IMG/VR virus record: IMGVR_UViG_3300009011_000002
Coordinates: 1 to 64,000 of that record
From: a virus
Reading direction: 5' to 3' (one strand)
DNA length: 64,000 bases
Shown here: positions 26,790 through 35,494 of the stretch, in pieces
Layout of the letters: every line of letters starts with the position of its first letter
Position numbering within the stretch: the first letter of the stretch is position 1
Notes under the pieces: model-generated
What the model saw: the letters and a program-made list of their open reading frames with translations, nothing else
The model's database searches: none
Told to the model about the DNA's origin: nothing
Translations under genes and position numbers: made by a program

Positions 26790-29068
26790 TTAGCGTCAAT
26801 GTTCTTCCACGAGTTCTGCTTAGGCGCGAATGCAATCTTGCGCTTCTTCTGGCAGTCGACGTGTTTATCAATATCAACACAAACAGGGAAACCAAACCGA
26901 GGCTTGATTCGGCCACCGAACTTCCCGCGTAGATCCCGCAAGCGTCCGATCATCTGTTTGTTCCTTTGAATGGAGAACACAGTGTGGAAACAAATGGTTG
27001 TGACCAGTCCCGGAATGTCCTTACCAGTCCCGCAACTCCCCGGAGTAGTGATGACAATTTCGTGTTGCAGGTACTTCTGGGGTTCCTTCTTATCCAGTGT
27101 ACCGAGGAACGTGTCAAAGTCCCACCCGGGGTAACGTAACAGGAACTTCTCCTTCATCACCTGGCACATCTTGATCAGGGAGAAGAAGAACAGACACTTC
27201 GTACCATCCTCACGTATGTCGAGGTAGAGATCTTTGAACATCTTGTCCGCGATCTCAAAGTAGAAGTCAGTCAATACCGGGGAATTCAGGATCGACTGTT
27301 CCACCGCCATGTCGTTGTAACTGCCAAACTGCTGCGTCTTGATGCGGAACTTCCGCAGGTCAATCTGGTACAGGTACGCAAAGATGTCGATGTAGTTTTC
27401 CGGGTCCGGTTCTTTCAGGCGCATGTGCACAGGCAACATGGTCTGATACATCCGGTTCATGAACGGGTCGTCGGCCGTTAACGTTGCAGACAACAGGAGG
27501 AACTTCTCCAAGTTGCCGTACATCATTGACAGCGAGACTTCGTGGAACGACTCATGGCCCTCGTCAAGGATTCGGTACCCAGGCTTGATTTGCTTGAATA
27601 TCGTGTCGAGGCACGGCGCATCCGGATCCGTACGGTTATCCCGTAGGTAACGCGCAATCCGTGTGGTTGGCAAGATGATGATCTTCGGACTGATTCGTCC
27701 AGACTCGATCGCTTCCCCAAGCAAGGGGAGTGACTGTTCCCAGACGACCACGTCACCGGGTTCAGTGTCAATCATCTTGTCAAGGTCGTTAATCCACGTC
27801 GTGATATACCGCGGCTGGATCGTAATGATCGTCCGCATACCCAACATCACCATCGTGAACAACGACATGTAGGTGTTGTGGGTTACCACGTAGTCCTGGA
27901 TAACGTACAGCCGACTCTCGTGAGCCACCGAGATACACAACGTCTTCGCTGGCACGCACTGCTCGATCTTGGCTACCATCAGCTTCAGATCGGGGAACTT
28001 CATCCCTACCAGCTCATTGACCTTCTCGTCGAGCGTAAACAATGACGCCGGATCTTTGTAGCGGATCGTGACGTAGTGGTTGTGTTTCTTGCCTTTGTAG
28101 CGTGCAATACCGCCGAGACTCCATACGAGTTGCTGCACAGTTCGTGCGGTTTTTTCGTAGGGGGTAAACAACACAATCGACCCATCTCGCTTCGGCTGAG
28201 CATTTCGATCAAGAAGCCCTTGGAGGAGAGCAAGCCGTTGAGCAGTAGAACCTTCAAGATACTTCTCCGTGAGGATACGATCCGTGTAACCGATCATGTA
28301 CGGATCAATGATGTCCATGCGATCGGCGTTCTGTTCACTCGTGACCAACGGGAGATAGAAGTCTTGCTTGTCCATCTCGTCGAAGATCTGCTGGGAATTG
28401 AGGATCTCTCCTTTACCCCGCACATCACGGTAAACTTCCCACAGGTGCTCAGGGCAAGTCACCGCCGTTCTGCCGTCTTCAAACGTTACCTTAAGGGTAG
28501 GAGTCACCCCTTGAGGATAAACGCCTGTAACGGCTGTGTAGGAGCCATCAATGGTGAGGACCTGATCCCCTACCTCGATGTCCTTCATTTCTTTCCAGCC
28601 ACCCGGTACTCTGACCGGTGTGGTTTCCAGCAGGGCCTTACCTTGACCCGTTGCTGCGTTGTTGACCTTGATCGGGCGTGGGTCCAACTGGTAGTTGATC
28701 CACTCCTTCTGGTCTTCTCGTGGGGTTTTATATTCCTCTTTGAGTTTGAACGTGACCCGCTCACCGCGGATCACTGGTTCGTCCTCAAGCTTGACGCGTG
28801 CTTCTTTGTACCCACAATGGACCGCAAAGGCGATCAGTTCATTGATTAAACTGGCCGGGATCCGGTACTCCGTCTTGTCGTGGTTAGACCGCGCAAAGAC
28901 GTGAGTGACTTTCCAGACTTGTTTGTTGCTGCCCGGAACAGGAACTTTGCCAAACTTGTACAGGTGTCGTTTGCAGAACGGGATAATCACCCGGTCCTTG
29001 AACTCTCCGTAATAGCCGAAGATGCGCAGGTAGTTATGCGCACGACTTATGGTTGCCACATGCCGCAT
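26771..29068 (-). CDS. SF2 helicase (phiKZ gp75-like) interrupted by an intein
   Basis: ATG 29068 has GAGG 8 bases upstream; a longer in-frame extension would start inside the terminator hairpin. The 765-residue precursor contains a Q-motif-like REDQ (117-120) and Walker A ATGQGK, split after K144. An intein covers residues 145-398, and Walker A continues with T399. Motif II is DEGH (502-505) and motif III SAT (527-529). C-terminal motifs include GTGKDIPG and QMIGRLRD (motif VI). The spliced protein would be 511 residues. It directly follows the beta' C-terminal gene, as gp75 follows gp74 in phiKZ, and may work in early transcription or replication. Without splicing the ATP site is destroyed, so activity must depend on the intein. 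Confidence 0.88.
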   Translation of the reverse strand: MRHVATISRAHNYLRIFGYYGEFKDRVIIPFCKRHLYKFGKVPVPGSNKQVWKVTHVFARSNHDKTEYRIPASLINELIAFAVHCGYKEARVKLEDEPVIRGERVTFKLKEEYKTPREDQKEWINYQLDPRPIKVNNAATGQGKALLETTPVRVPGGWKEMKDIEVGDQVLTIDGSYTAVTGVYPQGVTPTLKVTFEDGRTAVTCPEHLWEVYRDVRGKGEILNSQQIFDEMDKQDFYLPLVTSEQNADRMDIIDPYMIGYTDRILTEKYLEGSTAQRLALLQGLLDRNAQPKRDGSIVLFTPYEKTARTVQQLVWSLGGIARYKGKKHNHYVTIRYKDPASLFTLDEKVNELVGMKFPDLKLMVAKIEQCVPAKTLCISVAHESRLYVIQDYVVTHNTYMSLFTMVMLGMRTIITIQPRYITTWINDLDKMIDTEPGDVVVWEQSLPLLGEAIESGRISPKIIILPTTRIARYLRDNRTDPDAPCLDTIFKQIKPGYRILDEGHESFHEVSLSMMYGNLEKFLLLSATLTADDPFMNRMYQTMLPVHMRLKEPDPENYIDIFAYLYQIDLRKFRIKTQQFGSYNDMAVEQSILNSPVLTDFYFEIADKMFKDLYLDIREDGTKCLFFFSLIKMCQVMKEKFLLRYPGWDFDTFLGTLDKKEPQKYLQHEIVITTPGSCGTGKDIPGLVTTICFHTVFSIQRNKQMIGRLRDLRGKFGGRIKPRFGFPVCVDIDKHVDCQKKRKIAFAPKQNSWKNIDANLSLAA
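27875..28636 (-). other. Class 3-type intein in helicase Walker A
   Basis: This covers residues 145-398 (254 aa) of the helicase precursor. It starts with Ala, not Cys or Ser (ALLETTPV). Block B is CPEHLW with H208 and W210, block F has C378 in AKTLCISV, and the end is VVTHN (T396, H397, N398) before extein T399. Trp, Cys and Thr at these places form the WCT signature of class 3 inteins, in which the block F Cys replaces the N-terminal nucleophile. LAGLIDADG remnants remain (DPYMIG near 256; LQGLLDRNA near 282), but the catalytic acid of the second is Asn, so endonuclease activity is probably lost. Confidence 0.88.
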
Positions 29069-29081
29069 AGACCAGCCTCTA

Positions 29082-29109
29082 CTGTTAGGGGAATGGAGCC
29101 CCCTAACAG
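29082..29109 (-). terminator. Hairpin between beta' subunit and helicase genes
   Basis: A 10-bp perfect stem (29082-29091 with 29100-29109) lies just after the stop of the RNA polymerase subunit gene and before the helicase ribosome site. There is no long U-tract, so it may be a partial terminator or processing site. Confidence 0.6.
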
Positions 29110-29121
29110 GAGGCTCCACGT

Positions 29122-31143
29122 TTAACTTACACCGTGCTGGAAGAAACACTCCAACGGAGAAGCTTGTCGATCTTTCACCAAGAACGTCTTCACATTGTTC
29201 AGTACGTTCTGTTGCTTTTCGAAGATCATCAAACCGCCACCGCCGCGATGCTCAATGCAGCTGATGAAACTGGAGAAGTATTTCTCCCCAGGGCCATTCG
29301 CCAGAGCAAAGGACAGGTTGTTTGGATCCCGCGTCAAGGCACAGGCCAGGATGGTTTCAATGTGGATCGCGTTGATGCCTTTGGTCTCAGCGTTGATCAG
29401 GGTCCAGAACTCACCCATCACTTCACCGAACACCTTAGGCGTGACCACTTGCTTCCTCCAAGCGTTGTTACGCTTGTTGAAGGTGAGGAAGTTCTCCACC
29501 CGGGACCGGTGCGCATCCAAGTCCTCACGGGTATACGGGAGTACAAACATCGGCTCGAGGTGGTTCCACTTCGAGAGGTCAACCGAGATGAAACGACGGT
29601 CGTCCACGTTCCAGCCGTTCTCCAAGATATACCGGAGGAAGCCCATAGAAAAGCGAGCGTGGCGAGAAGATACTGACGTAATGGCAGGGTGCTGTTGGGT
29701 AGTGGTACCACCCATCATCACATCTTCCACGTCATATTTGAACGTCACTTCCGTGAAGTACGGTAGCTTGTCCAACGACACTTCGTCCAACACGTCCAAG
29801 CTACGCAGGTCAGCCAGATCTTTGGTGATCACCGACCGCATAACCAGACGGGTTCCTTCCTTCACGAGCTCCGGGGACATGAAGATTTCATCACCATTAC
29901 TGGTAATGATATCCCGATCACGCTGGTGCGGTACAAACTTCTTCGCACTGGCGTTACGGATGAAGTGCTTGGTGGACAGCATCTTCTGACCCAGCGGGTT
30001 ACAAATGGTCGTACCCGAGTACATACCCACGTTTGCGTCACGACGCATCAGGGTGTTGTACGGGATATGCGCCTTCATGGCCCCGTAACATTTCCCACAA
30101 GGCTGACCCGACTTACCATTACGACAGAACGAGATACTGCGAATCTCGACTGTATCACCGGCTTTGATCTTCTTAACCGTTTTGTGGTCAATCAGTTCAG
30201 TGGTACCATCTTCCACCAGCCGGTACTTGCCCATCAGCGCGGACGCCATCTCCGTCGACGTCACACGGATAGGCACCAGGTCGTTGCTACCACAGTCAGT
30301 CATGTGATCAATGGAGTGGATCACTGCACCGAAGATGTGAATCTTCCGGTGGAACCATTCCGAGTCCTTCAGACCTTTACCGTTGGAAATCAACGACTTA
30401 CCCGAACCACGGGAGTCACCCAGCACGTCAGCCAGGTTAACAATACCTTCCGCGTAGTTGGACATCACTGCGTTAGGCAGGATGGTGTTGTTGAGATCGA
30501 ACACCGAACCACGGATAACCGCTTTCTGGTACGCTTGGTTGATACTCACACCACCCGTACGTGCCATCAGCGCCATGGTGTTGGTATTCAGAGAAGGAGC
30601 TTCCTTGAGGTAAGCCCCGAAGAGTTCCTCCCCTTCGTCGATGGTGACCTCTTTCTCGTTCACCTGTCGCCGGATCTCAACGATCCCCGGATCCTCCCGG
30701 AGTTCCGCTACCGACTCTGCCGTGGCCGAGATGACTGAAGTCTCCGACATCACCACGATCAGGTTGTTGAGCTTGGTCTGCCAGTTGTACACCATGACCT
30801 TGATGTAATCGTTCTCCACCGGGTCATGGATGTGCGGCATTACCTCGCCCAAGATATAGTTGACCGGGATCGCCAACGTCTTGTCGTTATACACGACATC
30901 CTTACCGGTTCCGTCTTTGTTAGACGGGATCAGCTCCTTAACGGAATACGGCACTTCGTTGTACCGTGGATGCCGGTGGATGTGTAGCCCTTGCCACGTC
31001 AGCATGAGCGCAAACGTGTCCGTCCGTCTGGTTTCGCCGAAGTCGTCCGTGACATCGGCAGCCATACGGAAACCACGCCAGCGCAACATCTGGGCTTCAG
31101 ACAGGTTTGCGAATTCTCGCAAGTTGATTTGCATCACGCCCAT
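29122..31143 (-). CDS. RNA polymerase beta' C-terminal subunit (non-virion RNAP, gp74-like)
   Basis: The ATG at 31143 overlaps the preceding stop (TAATG) and has GGAG 8 bases upstream, which decides it over an upstream in-frame ATG. The 673-residue protein has the beta' landmarks in order: MARTGGVSINQAYQ (bridge-helix N-flank), the Cys cluster CRNGKSGQPCGKCYG, and a following ICNPLGQKMLSTKHF resembling the trigger-loop lead-in. It sits between the beta C-terminal gene and the helicase, as phiKZ gp74 does between gp71-73 and gp75. The enzyme transcribes middle/late phage genes inside the phage nucleus (family knowledge). Confidence 0.85.
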   Translation of the reverse strand: MGVMQINLREFANLSEAQMLRWRGFRMAADVTDDFGETRRTDTFALMLTWQGLHIHRHPRYNEVPYSVKELIPSNKDGTGKDVVYNDKTLAIPVNYILGEVMPHIHDPVENDYIKVMVYNWQTKLNNLIVVMSETSVISATAESVAELREDPGIVEIRRQVNEKEVTIDEGEELFGAYLKEAPSLNTNTMALMARTGGVSINQAYQKAVIRGSVFDLNNTILPNAVMSNYAEGIVNLADVLGDSRGSGKSLISNGKGLKDSEWFHRKIHIFGAVIHSIDHMTDCGSNDLVPIRVTSTEMASALMGKYRLVEDGTTELIDHKTVKKIKAGDTVEIRSISFCRNGKSGQPCGKCYGAMKAHIPYNTLMRRDANVGMYSGTTICNPLGQKMLSTKHFIRNASAKKFVPHQRDRDIITSNGDEIFMSPELVKEGTRLVMRSVITKDLADLRSLDVLDEVSLDKLPYFTEVTFKYDVEDVMMGGTTTQQHPAITSVSSRHARFSMGFLRYILENGWNVDDRRFISVDLSKWNHLEPMFVLPYTREDLDAHRSRVENFLTFNKRNNAWRKQVVTPKVFGEVMGEFWTLINAETKGINAIHIETILACALTRDPNNLSFALANGPGEKYFSSFISCIEHRGGGGLMIFEKQQNVLNNVKTFLVKDRQASPLECFFQHGVS

Positions 31144-33491
31144 TACACTGGCTCCTTCAGATTGCATTTATAACCATCCGCTTGATAGTCCATCGACCAA
31201 GCCGGGTTGATACCTGGAGCAAGTTGAGCCGGTTCGTCCAGTCGCTCACGTTTAATCAACGCGTCTTCTGGTTCCGGTACAACAGGTGCCTTAGGTGGTT
31301 CGAACTTGACTGGTTCCTGTTCTGGCATGCGGAAGCCCAGGTCCTGTATCCCGTAATCACCCGGAACACCTTCAGTCCGGTCAGACGGTCGTTCATGCCG
31401 CAACGTGAAGCCGGAGTCCGACAACATACTCGCCGACATCTGCACCGCACGGTTGTACCCGTACTCGTTCTCCTTAACGATCTGGTTGATGTTAAACGGA
31501 TCATCAGCCCGGATAATACGTTGTGGCATCAGCACACGGAGGACTGGCGAATACGCCATGGCCAATTGCTTAACCACTTCCTTCGCACCCACCTGGCTCA
31601 CACGGAGACGACCTTCGGTCTCACCCATGTTGCGGTTCCAGGAATCCCGGATAAAGCTGTTGTACTTGTTGGTCTCGTTCAGTTTGGCTGGCATGCCGAA
31701 CGGGTTAGCGACCGGCAAGGACTGAGCACTCATGTCCGTACCGAACTTGTCCAACAGCATGAAGTGCTGGTTGGTGATCAACACAGGGTTAACCGACCGC
31801 ACTTGTTCACCGAGGGAGCTGGTGAAGGTAATGCACTCCGGCTTGTACGCATAGACCTTACGCAAGGCATTGATAATCGCCACACCGTACAGCTTGGTGT
31901 CCGACCGTACCTGCACACTGATCTGGTTCTTGGCGGTGTAATCCACCAACTCCCGAATGTCCTCGGGATTCACCAGGGTCTGTTTAACCAACTCCGCGTA
32001 TTCCGGGAAGCCAGTCTCGAAGAACTTCATCAGCTTGGCGTATGCCGTGTCATAATCGCCCTGCTTGTGAGCGGCGATCACTTCCTTGTGGACGTTAACG
32101 TTGATGAAGTTGATCGACTGTTCCATCAGCATGGAGTAAATCTGTCGACGGAAGGCTGGTGTGTTGTTCACCATGATGTCGGCAACCGTACCGTCATCAT
32201 ACCGCGGTGCTTCGTGTTGCGGAATAACCCGCACGATTACACCTTTGTCACCGTTCATACCCGACATCTTGAACTTGGTACGACCCGGGACAATCTCACG
32301 CATGGTGATCGTGATGTTCCAGTCTTTCAACTTGTTCCGCTTGATGCTGCGGCTCAAGGTGTTGTGCTTGCCGGTGTACAGGTCTTTGGTGTAGTTGCCG
32401 TACGCGAAGTTAACGAAGTTCGTCAATGCTTCGGTCATGGCGATGTCTTGCCCACGGTTGGCAGCAATACGACCTTTGTACCAGCGCAGCACATTGTTCC
32501 ACATCTCGTTCTGTTTCTTCTCGTACCGGTCCAGTACAGCGTTGTGGGCCTGGTCGATGTATTCCGTCGAACGGTTGTTGGAACGGTTCTTCATACGGTC
32601 GCTGAGCACTTCCACGCTCATGACCTGCGAGTTAACCGGTGCCTTGAACAAGATGTCGTGGTCGTGGTCCGGTACTTGCAGCGCCTTCTTGGTCAGGGCT
32701 ACCAAGGCATGCTCGGTAATCCGACGGCGGAAGCCCATGACGATACCGTCTGGGCGTACCATCTCGCCCGGCTCTGGGAATGGACGAGTACCGTTACCGT
32801 ACAGCATCAACGGAATCAGGTCATCTTCGTTCCAGCCGTGTTTGCGTTCGTGCTTGAACATGCAGCGCAGTTTCTCGTGTGCGCACACGTCGGTAATCCA
32901 AATACCGTCCTCTTCCGTCCCGTGGAAGGATGCCGGAGCGACTTTAAGGTCCATCCCGAACATCCACTCACCCGATTTACTGATGCGTGGACTCTGAGCA
33001 AAGATGTAACCTTTCGGGAACGTCGCACCTTTCTCCAGCTTACGCCAGACTTCCTTGTTGTACACGTACTCGAAGCCGACGTACGTATTCTGGGTGTTGT
33101 ACCGCGGTAGCTCCAGAATGTCGTACATGTTCTTTTCGTCATTCTTAAAGATGACGAACACCGGATTCCATTTGTCAGTACGTTCGTCGTTGTTTGCTAC
33201 GAGCGTCTCGACGTAGAACAGTTCCTCCACGATCATGTTGGAGGGTGCATCGATGCGGCGAGCGGTTTCAGCGTATTGATACTCAAAACCTGTAGTCAGC
33301 TTACGCTCACTCGCACCGGATGTCACCACAGCTTTAGGGATCATGTTACCGACCATGTAAATACGAGTCGGCGACGATACCCAAGGGAATGCCACTAGGT
33401 TAGCACACACCCCGACGATGGCAGGATGCAGCTGGTTCTCTTGAACCGGGAACTTCAGATCAAACTGAAATTCGTCAGACTTCTTGCCCAC
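31143..33491 (-). CDS. RNA polymerase beta C-terminal subunit (non-virion RNAP, gp71-73-like)
   Basis: The start is GTG with GGGAG 10 bases upstream. The 782-residue protein carries the conserved beta signature KMSGMNGDKGVIVRV at about 408-422, the counterpart of bacterial 'KLAGRHGNKGVIS', then a Pro-containing 'iP..eaPr..dGt..Dimvn' element that lines the active centre. Two Lys residues of catalytic importance in beta correspond to K408 and K416. It is the first gene of the betaC-beta'C-helicase unit and has a motif A promoter upstream. Confidence 0.87.
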   Translation of the reverse strand: MGKKSDEFQFDLKFPVQENQLHPAIVGVCANLVAFPWVSSPTRIYMVGNMIPKAVVTSGASERKLTTGFEYQYAETARRIDAPSNMIVEELFYVETLVANNDERTDKWNPVFVIFKNDEKNMYDILELPRYNTQNTYVGFEYVYNKEVWRKLEKGATFPKGYIFAQSPRISKSGEWMFGMDLKVAPASFHGTEEDGIWITDVCAHEKLRCMFKHERKHGWNEDDLIPLMLYGNGTRPFPEPGEMVRPDGIVMGFRRRITEHALVALTKKALQVPDHDHDILFKAPVNSQVMSVEVLSDRMKNRSNNRSTEYIDQAHNAVLDRYEKKQNEMWNNVLRWYKGRIAANRGQDIAMTEALTNFVNFAYGNYTKDLYTGKHNTLSRSIKRNKLKDWNITITMREIVPGRTKFKMSGMNGDKGVIVRVIPQHEAPRYDDGTVADIMVNNTPAFRRQIYSMLMEQSINFINVNVHKEVIAAHKQGDYDTAYAKLMKFFETGFPEYAELVKQTLVNPEDIRELVDYTAKNQISVQVRSDTKLYGVAIINALRKVYAYKPECITFTSSLGEQVRSVNPVLITNQHFMLLDKFGTDMSAQSLPVANPFGMPAKLNETNKYNSFIRDSWNRNMGETEGRLRVSQVGAKEVVKQLAMAYSPVLRVLMPQRIIRADDPFNINQIVKENEYGYNRAVQMSASMLSDSGFTLRHERPSDRTEGVPGDYGIQDLGFRMPEQEPVKFEPPKAPVVPEPEDALIKRERLDEPAQLAPGINPAWSMDYQADGYKCNLKEPV

Positions 33492-33605
33492 GGTGTTTTA
33501 CTCCCTTACCAGGATCTGATATCAGATCTCAAATTCTAAGTTTCACACTGATGATATAGGTTTAAAAACAGTTAACCCAGTTCCCACTACTCACCAGAGG
33601 TCGCC
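33492..33605. promoter_or_regulatory. Divergent promoter region of the beta C-terminal gene and a small plus-strand gene
   Basis: These 114 AT-rich bases hold a motif A element on the minus strand and the ribosome site AGAGG of the small plus-strand gene. No separate plus-strand motif is evident. Confidence 0.6.
33549..33570 (-). promoter_or_regulatory. Motif A promoter for the betaC-beta'C-helicase unit
   Basis: The minus strand reads TTTTTAAACCTATATCATCA, matching the repeated consensus ATTTNNAACCTAYATCAYT. It lies about 58 bases upstream of the GTG start. The CTATATCAT core resembles the phiKZ early promoter TATATTAC. Confidence 0.7.
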
Positions 33606-33932
33606 ATGCCTATTTCTGATGCTTATAGCACCGAAAAGGACGTTTTCTATACCGACCGATATAAAACGTTGGTCAGGTCCCAAAAAGAAACATTGCTAAA
33701 AACAGCTCAACAGATCCCCATCTTGGACCGTGCACAGCTACACGCGTACCGTACGGATGTGTACCGTGTGCTGCGGAGTCTGAAAGTCCCTCCCCACTTG
33801 TACTGGACGACGGCCTTTATCAATGGGCTGGAGAACCCAGACGCAGACGTTAGCGGGCTGAAGTTTATCTACAGCGTGCAGGAAAACGTCTTGGAGAAAA
33901 TGATCTCGCGTAGCAATACGCAGCGTGGCTAA
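33606..33932 (+). CDS. Small unknown plus-strand protein, 108 residues
   Basis: The gene starts 114 bases from the divergent RNA polymerase gene, with AGAGG 6 bases upstream of its ATG. The product is basic and helical and has no recognised motif. It is an isolated plus-strand gene inside a 22-kb minus-strand block and ends at a bidirectional hairpin. Function is unknown. Confidence 0.65.
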   Translation: MPISDAYSTEKDVFYTDRYKTLVRSQKETLLKTAQQIPILDRAQLHAYRTDVYRVLRSLKVPPHLYWTTAFINGLENPDADVSGLKFIYSVQENVLEKMISRSNTQRG

Positions 33933-33956
33933 ATAAAAAATTGAAGGTTAGGAATA

Positions 33957-33980
33957 GCAGGTGGGGGAGACCCCACCTGC
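33957..33980. terminator. Bidirectional terminator
   Basis: A 10-bp perfect stem with a GAGA loop (33957-33966 with 33971-33980) lies between the convergent stops at 33932 and 33998. Confidence 0.8.
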
Positions 33981-33997
33981 TTATCCGTTATGGCTGC

Positions 33998-35485
33998 TTA
34001 GAAAGTAGCCGCGTTGGCATCGCTACCGCCGTACTGTACTGCGTTACCGCCACCGGAAGTGACCGGCGCCGACATTTGGTACATCCCCATCATGTTCGGT
34101 TGCATGCCCATCATCGGCATCATACCTGGCATACCCATCATGCCCGGCATGCCCATCATGTTGGGTTGCACCCCCATCATGTTCGGCATCATGTTCGGGA
34201 GCATCTGCTGTTGCTGCATGCCCTGGATTTCGGAGCGCTGCAGTTTGTTACCCTGACGGGTGCACAGGTAGATGACCGGAACGCCGTGCATGGTGACCGC
34301 ATGGTGGATCACACGGTTACCGGCCATGTCGATTTCGGACCGCACATAACGGTCGCCCATTTCCATAACCGGTGGCGTGGTGTCGAAGCCCATGTTGGAC
34401 TGCTGAACCGGAATCAGCTGTTGCTGTTGCTGCTGCATCTGGTTCGGCTGCTGGAGGATCGTCACATTCTGCTGCGGTTGCTGCTGGGTGTTCGACGACG
34501 ACACCGACATGAGACCCGACAGGTCAGACTGGCTGCCCGACGTGTTGGTGTTCTCGTCGTAGGTGTTGTGGCTGTTGTAGTCCAGCACTGGTACCTGACG
34601 GTAGATATCCGGCAGCTCTTCCATGTGCTCTGCCCAATCAACGTCGATCGGGTAGACGCCGGCCTTGTCGAAGTCGGCACGGAAGATGTTCTGGATGCGG
34701 TTCAGTTGCTCCGCGATGTCGGTGTAGCAACCCAGGTACGACACCAGGCGAGCAGCCACCGGATGAACCGATTCGAACTCGTAATCGTTCGGGTTGAGCA
34801 CCGCCGGAATGATCGACTGGAACAGGTGAGCCGCCACCTTCAATGCCGCACGCGACACGCTGAAGTTGTTGATCTCGACCAGCTGGTTGTCGGACTGACC
34901 TTCGGAACGCACCAGGCGCTTGATGACCTCGTCGTAGAACGGGAAGGTAGGACGAGTCTTGTAGTAGACCTTCTCACCCGACCGCTGGCTACGGCCACCG
35001 CCCTTGGTCACCTTGAGGTGCATGAAGCGGTTGTCCAGGCCGTTGTCGTCGATCTCGACCTTCATCTGCTTGAACAGTTCGCTCAGTTCGTCACGCACAG
35101 AACGCTTGATCTTCTTGAGCGGTTCCAGCAGGTCCAGGGTTTCCTGCTTCCAGGCTTTCTTCTCGGGACCACCGGCCACGCCGATCAACACGATCGGGTA
35201 CTTGCGGAACACGTCGAGGATCTTCATGCTGGTCATCTTGCGGATGATCTTGAAGACCTCGGTTTCCTTCGAGGTGATGTTCTCGCAGGCCGGGTGGAAG
35301 AAGACCTTGGCAACACAGTTACCTTCCAGGACTTCCGACGTCGGCAGGTACATGTCCTGCTCGTCGATGCGAATGTCGATCTCGGCGTTGCTACCGGAGA
35401 CCGTGAAGACGATGCGGCCGTCGTCCTTGACCAAGGCTCCCCACGAAAGGAGCATGGCTTTATACAGCTTGTTGAGTTCGTTCAT
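33998..35485 (-). CDS. Unknown early-block protein with Gln-rich and Met/Gly/Pro-rich low-complexity tail (gp70 position)
   Basis: The 495-residue protein has a folded N-terminal region of about 310 residues. A Ser/Asn/Thr linker follows, then a Gln-rich stretch near 345-375 with a run of seven Gln, and a short ordered island. The tail repeats NMMGM/MPGMM units near 440-475. It lies between the gp69-like and beta C-terminal genes, the position of phiKZ gp70. The prion-like composition suggests condensation or multivalent binding, which is inference. I do not recognise a catalytic domain. Confidence 0.75.
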   Translation of the reverse strand: MNELNKLYKAMLLSWGALVKDDGRIVFTVSGSNAEIDIRIDEQDMYLPTSEVLEGNCVAKVFFHPACENITSKETEVFKIIRKMTSMKILDVFRKYPIVLIGVAGGPEKKAWKQETLDLLEPLKKIKRSVRDELSELFKQMKVEIDDNGLDNRFMHLKVTKGGGRSQRSGEKVYYKTRPTFPFYDEVIKRLVRSEGQSDNQLVEINNFSVSRAALKVAAHLFQSIIPAVLNPNDYEFESVHPVAARLVSYLGCYTDIAEQLNRIQNIFRADFDKAGVYPIDVDWAEHMEELPDIYRQVPVLDYNSHNTYDENTNTSGSQSDLSGLMSVSSSNTQQQPQQNVTILQQPNQMQQQQQQLIPVQQSNMGFDTTPPVMEMGDRYVRSEIDMAGNRVIHHAVTMHGVPVIYLCTRQGNKLQRSEIQGMQQQQMLPNMMPNMMGVQPNMMGMPGMMGMPGMMPMMGMQPNMMGMYQMSAPVTSGGGNAVQYGGSDANAATF

Positions 35486-35494
35486 GGGGAAACC

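Noticed and set aside
29069-29149. Longer helicase N-terminus starting at 29149
   Set aside because: The extension would read through the terminator hairpin and lacks a ribosome site; ATG 29068 has GAGG at the right distance.
31182-33110. 642-residue open frame on the plus strand
   Set aside because: It is antisense to the RNA polymerase beta C-terminal gene, which carries a diagnostic signature.
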